Assembly: GCA_041446545.1 (NCBI GenBank)
Contig: JBGOEJ010000012.1
Span: 1-64,000, forward strand
DNA length: 64,000 nt
Origin: Fervidibacter canadensis
Lineage (GTDB): Bacteria > Armatimonadota > Fervidibacteria > Fervidibacterales > Fervidibacteraceae
Direction of reading: 5' to 3'
Each line of letters starts with the position of its first letter. Position 1 is the stretch's first letter. Both the position numbers and the translations under genes were made by a program. The notes under the pieces are model-generated. The model searched no databases and had not been told where the DNA came from. It was given only the letters and a program-made list of their open reading frames with translations. Shown one piece after another: positions 61,198 to 64,000 of the stretch.

Positions 61198-64000
61198 TCA
61201 CCGCTCGCCCAGCAAATTTGCCAACCTCTCAATCGCCTCGGCGACTTTCCTTCGTTCATCGTGCAGTTTCTTCGGGTCTTGCTCGTAGTCGGTTGGGCTG
61301 CGGATGAGCCTGTCAAGGGCACCCAGCGCTTCATCTGCTAACTTTAACAGTTGGCTCGGCAAAAGCCTCGCCCTCCCTTTCCGTGTCCCGTGTCCCTTGC
61401 CCCGCGTCCCACGACCCGCATCCCGCAGTTTCCTCAGCAGCCAAAAGTAGCAGTAGTCCTCAATGCCTTCGGCAATCAATGCCAGCCGAAGGGATGGGAT
61501 TGGTGGGGCGATAATGGGCTCGGCATTTTCAGGAAGCGGTTGGCGAACGGGCGGATAGAGCAAGCGTCCGTCGCCGTTGCCCCAATAGCCGCCTTCGGGC
61601 GTTTCGCTTTGCCCATCCCCATAGGGATTGCGCAGCCGATAACCCTTGCCCCGCCAATAGGTCATGCTCCAATACAAGTCCCCGTCAAGGTGCCACTTCG
61701 CCGCCATCCAATAGCGAATTCGGTGGGTGATGGCGGGATGGTCAATGAAGTTGTTGGGATAGGGCGCTTTCGGACCCGTGCAAACATACCACCAAACTTC
61801 TTCGCCCAACGCCTGCCGTTCTTTTGCCCGCTGCTCGTCAAACTGGTTGAGAATGGGCACCCAAAGGTCAACATAGCCGTAGAAGGTCGGCGACGGAAAC
61901 TTTTCAACATAGTTTGTCAAGAGCCGTCGGACGCCCGGCAAAGCCTCCTTCAACGCCACCATCCCGCGTTTGGTCAAGTCGTATTGTTCAGGCGTGTGCG
62001 GTTCGTCAATCCAGTAGCAATAGGCAAACTTCCGCCAACCCTTTTGCTTCAGGTGCTCAACGATCGGCGCCATCAAGCGCTTGTAGAGAGCCGTCCATTC
62101 GGGCGTGAAGCGTTCGTAGCCACCAAGCGTTTCAGGCAAGATGACCAAGTTGAAGCCATTGAAGCGAAACTCGTCAATGTATCGGCTCATCGCCGCATCA
62201 AACTCGGTGAAGTCATAGCGAAACTCTGGCTCATGCTGTTCTGCGATTTGCAACTTGCTTTCAAGCAGCGCCGTAATTTCGCCTTTTAGCAGGCGCTCAA
62301 CAAATTGAGCAATTGACTCGGCAAAAGCCTCTCCCTCCCTTTTTTCCGCGCCCCGCGTCCCTCGTCCCGCGTCCCAAACAAACACAAATGCCATCGGTTC
62401 GTCGGTCGCCTCCCACGCTTCGTTTGGTTCAAGCCACTTGCCGACTTGTCGGTAAACATCGCCGTGCGGGTGACCCGTCATTGGGTTGATGCGAAGGCTG
62501 TAGGAGAAGCCTGAACCCGCAGCGCCAAAAGCAATTTGGGGACTGGCAATGAGCCAAGCGCCGAAGTTGTCTGCGTTGACTGCCGAGAGCGGTTTTTGGT
62601 CGGGAGGCAACAAATGGAAATAGCCGTTGATGCGCCAACGGACTTGGTCGGTGTTGACAATTCTTCGCAACTGGACAGCAAAGTAAGGTTTGCCCGCTTC
62701 AACCGTCAACCGCACCGTTGCCGCAAATTTTCTGCGGGCAGGTTGTGAACCAACTCGTTCCGCTGTGATGTCCACGACCACTCGCTTTCCATTTCGCTCC
62801 ACGAACTGGACATTGCGAATGACTTCCGCCCCAACCCACTCAACTCCTTTGCCTTCCCAACCGACACCCTCTCGCTCAAACTGTTCAAGCAAAGGCAAAA
62901 CTCCACCAAGTGGGACGGGGGACGGGGGACGAGGGGCGCGAGCATTCTCATCTCGTGTCCCCTGTCCCGTGCCCCGTGTTACGCTCACAACTCGCCCTTG
63001 CCATCGGTCAATGACCAGTTGCAGCAAGCCGTTGTCAATGGTGATGCGTGGTCCTTTCGCTTCCCAACGGATGGGCGCATAAGCGTGAGGCGTGTATGGG
63101 CTGATGCGATAGCGCCGACAAGTTTGCATGTAAAGGTCAAAAACTCGGCGAAATTGCTCCTGCGTTTTGAGCCGATGCCAATCGTTGTCAATGTGGACGC
63201 CGTAAGCGGTTCGCAACGGGGTGTCATCGGGCAAAGTGAAGCCGAAAACGCGCAACTCAATCGGGACGGGGGACGAGGGGCGAGGGACGGGTTTATTGTC
63301 AACGCCGATGGCTTCAATGATTTGAATGCTTGCTCGGTAGTCGCCAGCGGGCACACCTTTGGGCACATAAACTGTCAACCACAAAGGCTGATTTTTCCCT
63401 GCCTGCAAATTCTCCACTGTCACCTCAATCACCTTTTCCTCGCCCCGCCACAACGGAACGAGCGGGTCAGGAAATTCGCCGACAGCGCCCCATGCGTCGG
63501 TCGGAATTGTCACGGGCACATAGTCAATGAAGGCAACTTCGTCCCAGATGGGGACTGGAGACTTGGGACTGGGGACTGGTTTGACAGGCGTGAAAGGTTC
63601 AAGGCGCAAGCGCAATCGTTTGATGGGCACATTGGGCGTGAGGACGAGTTGGAAGGGCTCGTATTCGTTTCGGGCGGCTTCCATTTGAACGGGACAAAGG
63701 GCACAGGACGAGGGACGAGGAGTTGTGCGACCGATTTTGTAGGTGGCTTCGCACCACCAAAGTGTCAAGGCATCCGTTGAAGCGATGTGGTAGCCGAAAC
63801 CGCCGACTTCTATCCACGACTTTTGCACCTTCGCTTCCGCCTCATACACGATTGTCGCCCCCTCCATAACCCTCAAGGTCACGCCTTGCTCGCCAGCAAC
63901 GAGTTGCGGCAACGGGACGGAAACGATTTGCTCCGAATTGGGCGGCAGCGTCGTGCGAACCGACTTGAATGAACCTTTGCTGGCACTCAAGGTGACAGTG
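61198..64000 (-). CDS. DUF4091-type glycoside hydrolase domain protein, cut by the window edge
   Basis: More than 930 residues are visible and the reading frame stays open to the edge, so the true start lies outside. The N-terminal parts are beta domains (WLTVYVPKGVPAGDYRASIQ is typical of the domain before DUF4091). The C-terminal half has FCYCWIDEP-like FAYCYWIDEPHTPEQYDLTK, DLWVPILNQFD, WWYVCTGPKAPYPN, and IAEGIEDYCYFWLLRKL, which match DUF4091 proteins thought to act on glycans. It is riddled with six or more 7-nt repeat inserts, all in frame. It converges on the dehydrogenase gene. Confidence 0.82.
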   Translation of the reverse strand, partial: TVTLSASKGSFKSVRTTLPPNSEQIVSVPLPQLVAGEQGVTLRVMEGATIVYEAEAKVQKSWIEVGGFGYHIASTDALTLWWCEATYKIGRTTPRPSSCALCPVQMEAARNEYEPFQLVLTPNVPIKRLRLRLEPFTPVKPVPSPKSPVPIWDEVAFIDYVPVTIPTDAWGAVGEFPDPLVPLWRGEEKVIEVTVENLQAGKNQPLWLTVYVPKGVPAGDYRASIQIIEAIGVDNKPVPRPSSPVPIELRVFGFTLPDDTPLRTAYGVHIDNDWHRLKTQEQFRRVFDLYMQTCRRYRISPYTPHAYAPIRWEAKGPRITIDNGLLQLVIDRWQGRVVSVTRGTGQGTRDENARAPRPPSPVPLGGVLPLLEQFEREGVGWEGKGVEWVGAEVIRNVQFVERNGKRVVVDITAERVGSQPARRKFAATVRLTVEAGKPYFAVQLRRIVNTDQVRWRINGYFHLLPPDQKPLSAVNADNFGAWLIASPQIAFGAAGSGFSYSLRINPMTGHPHGDVYRQVGKWLEPNEAWEATDEPMAFVFVWDAGRGTRGAEKREGEAFAESIAQFVERLLKGEITALLESKLQIAEQHEPEFRYDFTEFDAAMSRYIDEFRFNGFNLVILPETLGGYERFTPEWTALYKRLMAPIVEHLKQKGWRKFAYCYWIDEPHTPEQYDLTKRGMVALKEALPGVRRLLTNYVEKFPSPTFYGYVDLWVPILNQFDEQRAKERQALGEEVWWYVCTGPKAPYPNNFIDHPAITHRIRYWMAAKWHLDGDLYWSMTYWRGKGYRLRNPYGDGQSETPEGGYWGNGDGRLLYPPVRQPLPENAEPIIAPPIPSLRLALIAEGIEDYCYFWLLRKLRDAGRGTRGKGHGTRKGRARLLPSQLLKLADEALGALDRLIRSPTDYEQDPKKLHDERRKVAEAIERLANLLGER
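61381..61428. repeat. GGGAC-type 7-nt repeat in the DUF4091 gene, insert 1
   Basis: CCGTGTCCCGTGTCCCTTGC and further units. It encodes DAGRGTRGKGHGTRKG in the C-terminal helical region. Confidence 0.7.
62348..62375. repeat. GGGAC-type 7-nt repeat in the DUF4091 gene, insert 2
   Basis: CGCCCCGCGTCCCTCGTCCC and CGCGTCCC, encoding DAGRGTRGAEK. Confidence 0.65.
62912..62978. repeat. GGGAC-type 7-nt repeat with inverted arms in the DUF4091 gene, insert 3
   Basis: A G-rich tract (from 62912, GGGACGGGGGACGGGGGACG) is followed by a C-rich tract (TCTCGTGTCCCCTGTCCCGT), so the insert can fold on itself. It encodes TRGTGQGTRDENARAPRPPS. Confidence 0.7.
63263..63291. repeat. GGGAC-type 7-nt repeat in the DUF4091 gene, insert 4
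   Basis: GGGACGGGGGACGAGGGGCG plus AGGGACGGG, encoding PVPRPSSPVP on the minus strand. Confidence 0.7.
63550..63579. repeat. GGGACTG 7-nt repeat in the DUF4091 gene, insert 5
   Basis: GGGGACTGGAGACTTGGGAC and TGGGGACTGG: clean 7-base units GGGACTG/GAGACTT, encoding PVPSPKSPVP. Confidence 0.7.
63691..63720. repeat. GGGAC-type 7-nt repeat in the DUF4091 gene, insert 6
   Basis: GGGACAAAGGGCACAGGACG and AGGGACGAGG, encoding PRPSSCALCPV on the minus strand. Confidence 0.55.

Overview
The window comes from a GC-rich diderm bacterium that respires with many multiheme cytochromes. Its heat-adapted, Armatimonadota-like character (Fervidibacter-type lineages) is inferred from gene content: DUF1559 pseudopilins, a DUF4091 glycosidase, a neutral-ceramidase-like enzyme, Gfo/Idh dehydrogenases and a DUF6785-type permease. 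No rRNA is present to prove it. A beta-barrel protein ending in Phe argues for an outer membrane. rpsO, pnp and nuoN are ordinary bacterial genes, although the PEP carboxylase is of archaeal type.

Layout. 0.1-6.5 kb: two broken DUF1559 pseudopilin genes, each followed by a tiny proline-tailed membrane protein, with a GH29 alpha-L-fucosidase and a polytopic permease. 6.5-8.5 kb: a DUF4242-like protein, tRNA-Val and an Nramp-like transporter. 8.5-34.8 kb: a respiratory island with octaheme nitrite reductase, a Rieske protein, a cytochrome b fused to 17 heme-c sites, a VapBC pair, a CopD-like protein, hemerythrin, cytochrome oxidase subunits II and I, an 11-heme/b561 fusion, a 13-heme cytochrome, siroheme nitrite/sulfite reductase, an 8-heme lipoprotein, a duplicated DUF5678-like/retropepsin-like cassette, an outer-membrane barrel, a HEPN pair, a DmsE/MtrA-like decaheme cytochrome, a c554-like pentaheme cytochrome, an Ahb/NirJ-like radical SAM enzyme and a NarXL-like two-component system. 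I count 72 heme-c motifs in seven proteins. 35-44 kb: large exported proteins, one frameshifted by a 7-bp duplication, and a VWA-like metallopeptidase. 44-58 kb: rhamnulokinase, UvrD/PcrA, NurA, archaeal-type PEP carboxylase, an M16 peptidase, pnp, an Uma2 remnant, rpsO, a TNase-like protein and nuoN. 58.6-64 kb: ceramidase-like enzyme, Gfo/Idh dehydrogenase and a DUF4091 glycosidase running off the edge.

How it may work together (inference). Quinol electrons pass through the Rieske/cytochrome b-multiheme complex and the b561 fusion to periplasmic heme wires. These could feed nitrite reduction to ammonia, oxygen reduction, or a porin-cytochrome conduit across the outer membrane. A recurring palindrome of the form TGTCGGG-AT-rich-CCCGACA lies before most of these units, including the promoter between the radical SAM gene and the NarXL-like pair, so it looks like the operator of one regulon.

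Two classes of dispersed repeat overlay the genes. One is a set of 7-nt-periodic repeats, like the STRR repeats of cyanobacteria, many lying in frame inside conserved genes. The other is a short intergenic palindrome of REP type with compensatory stem changes.
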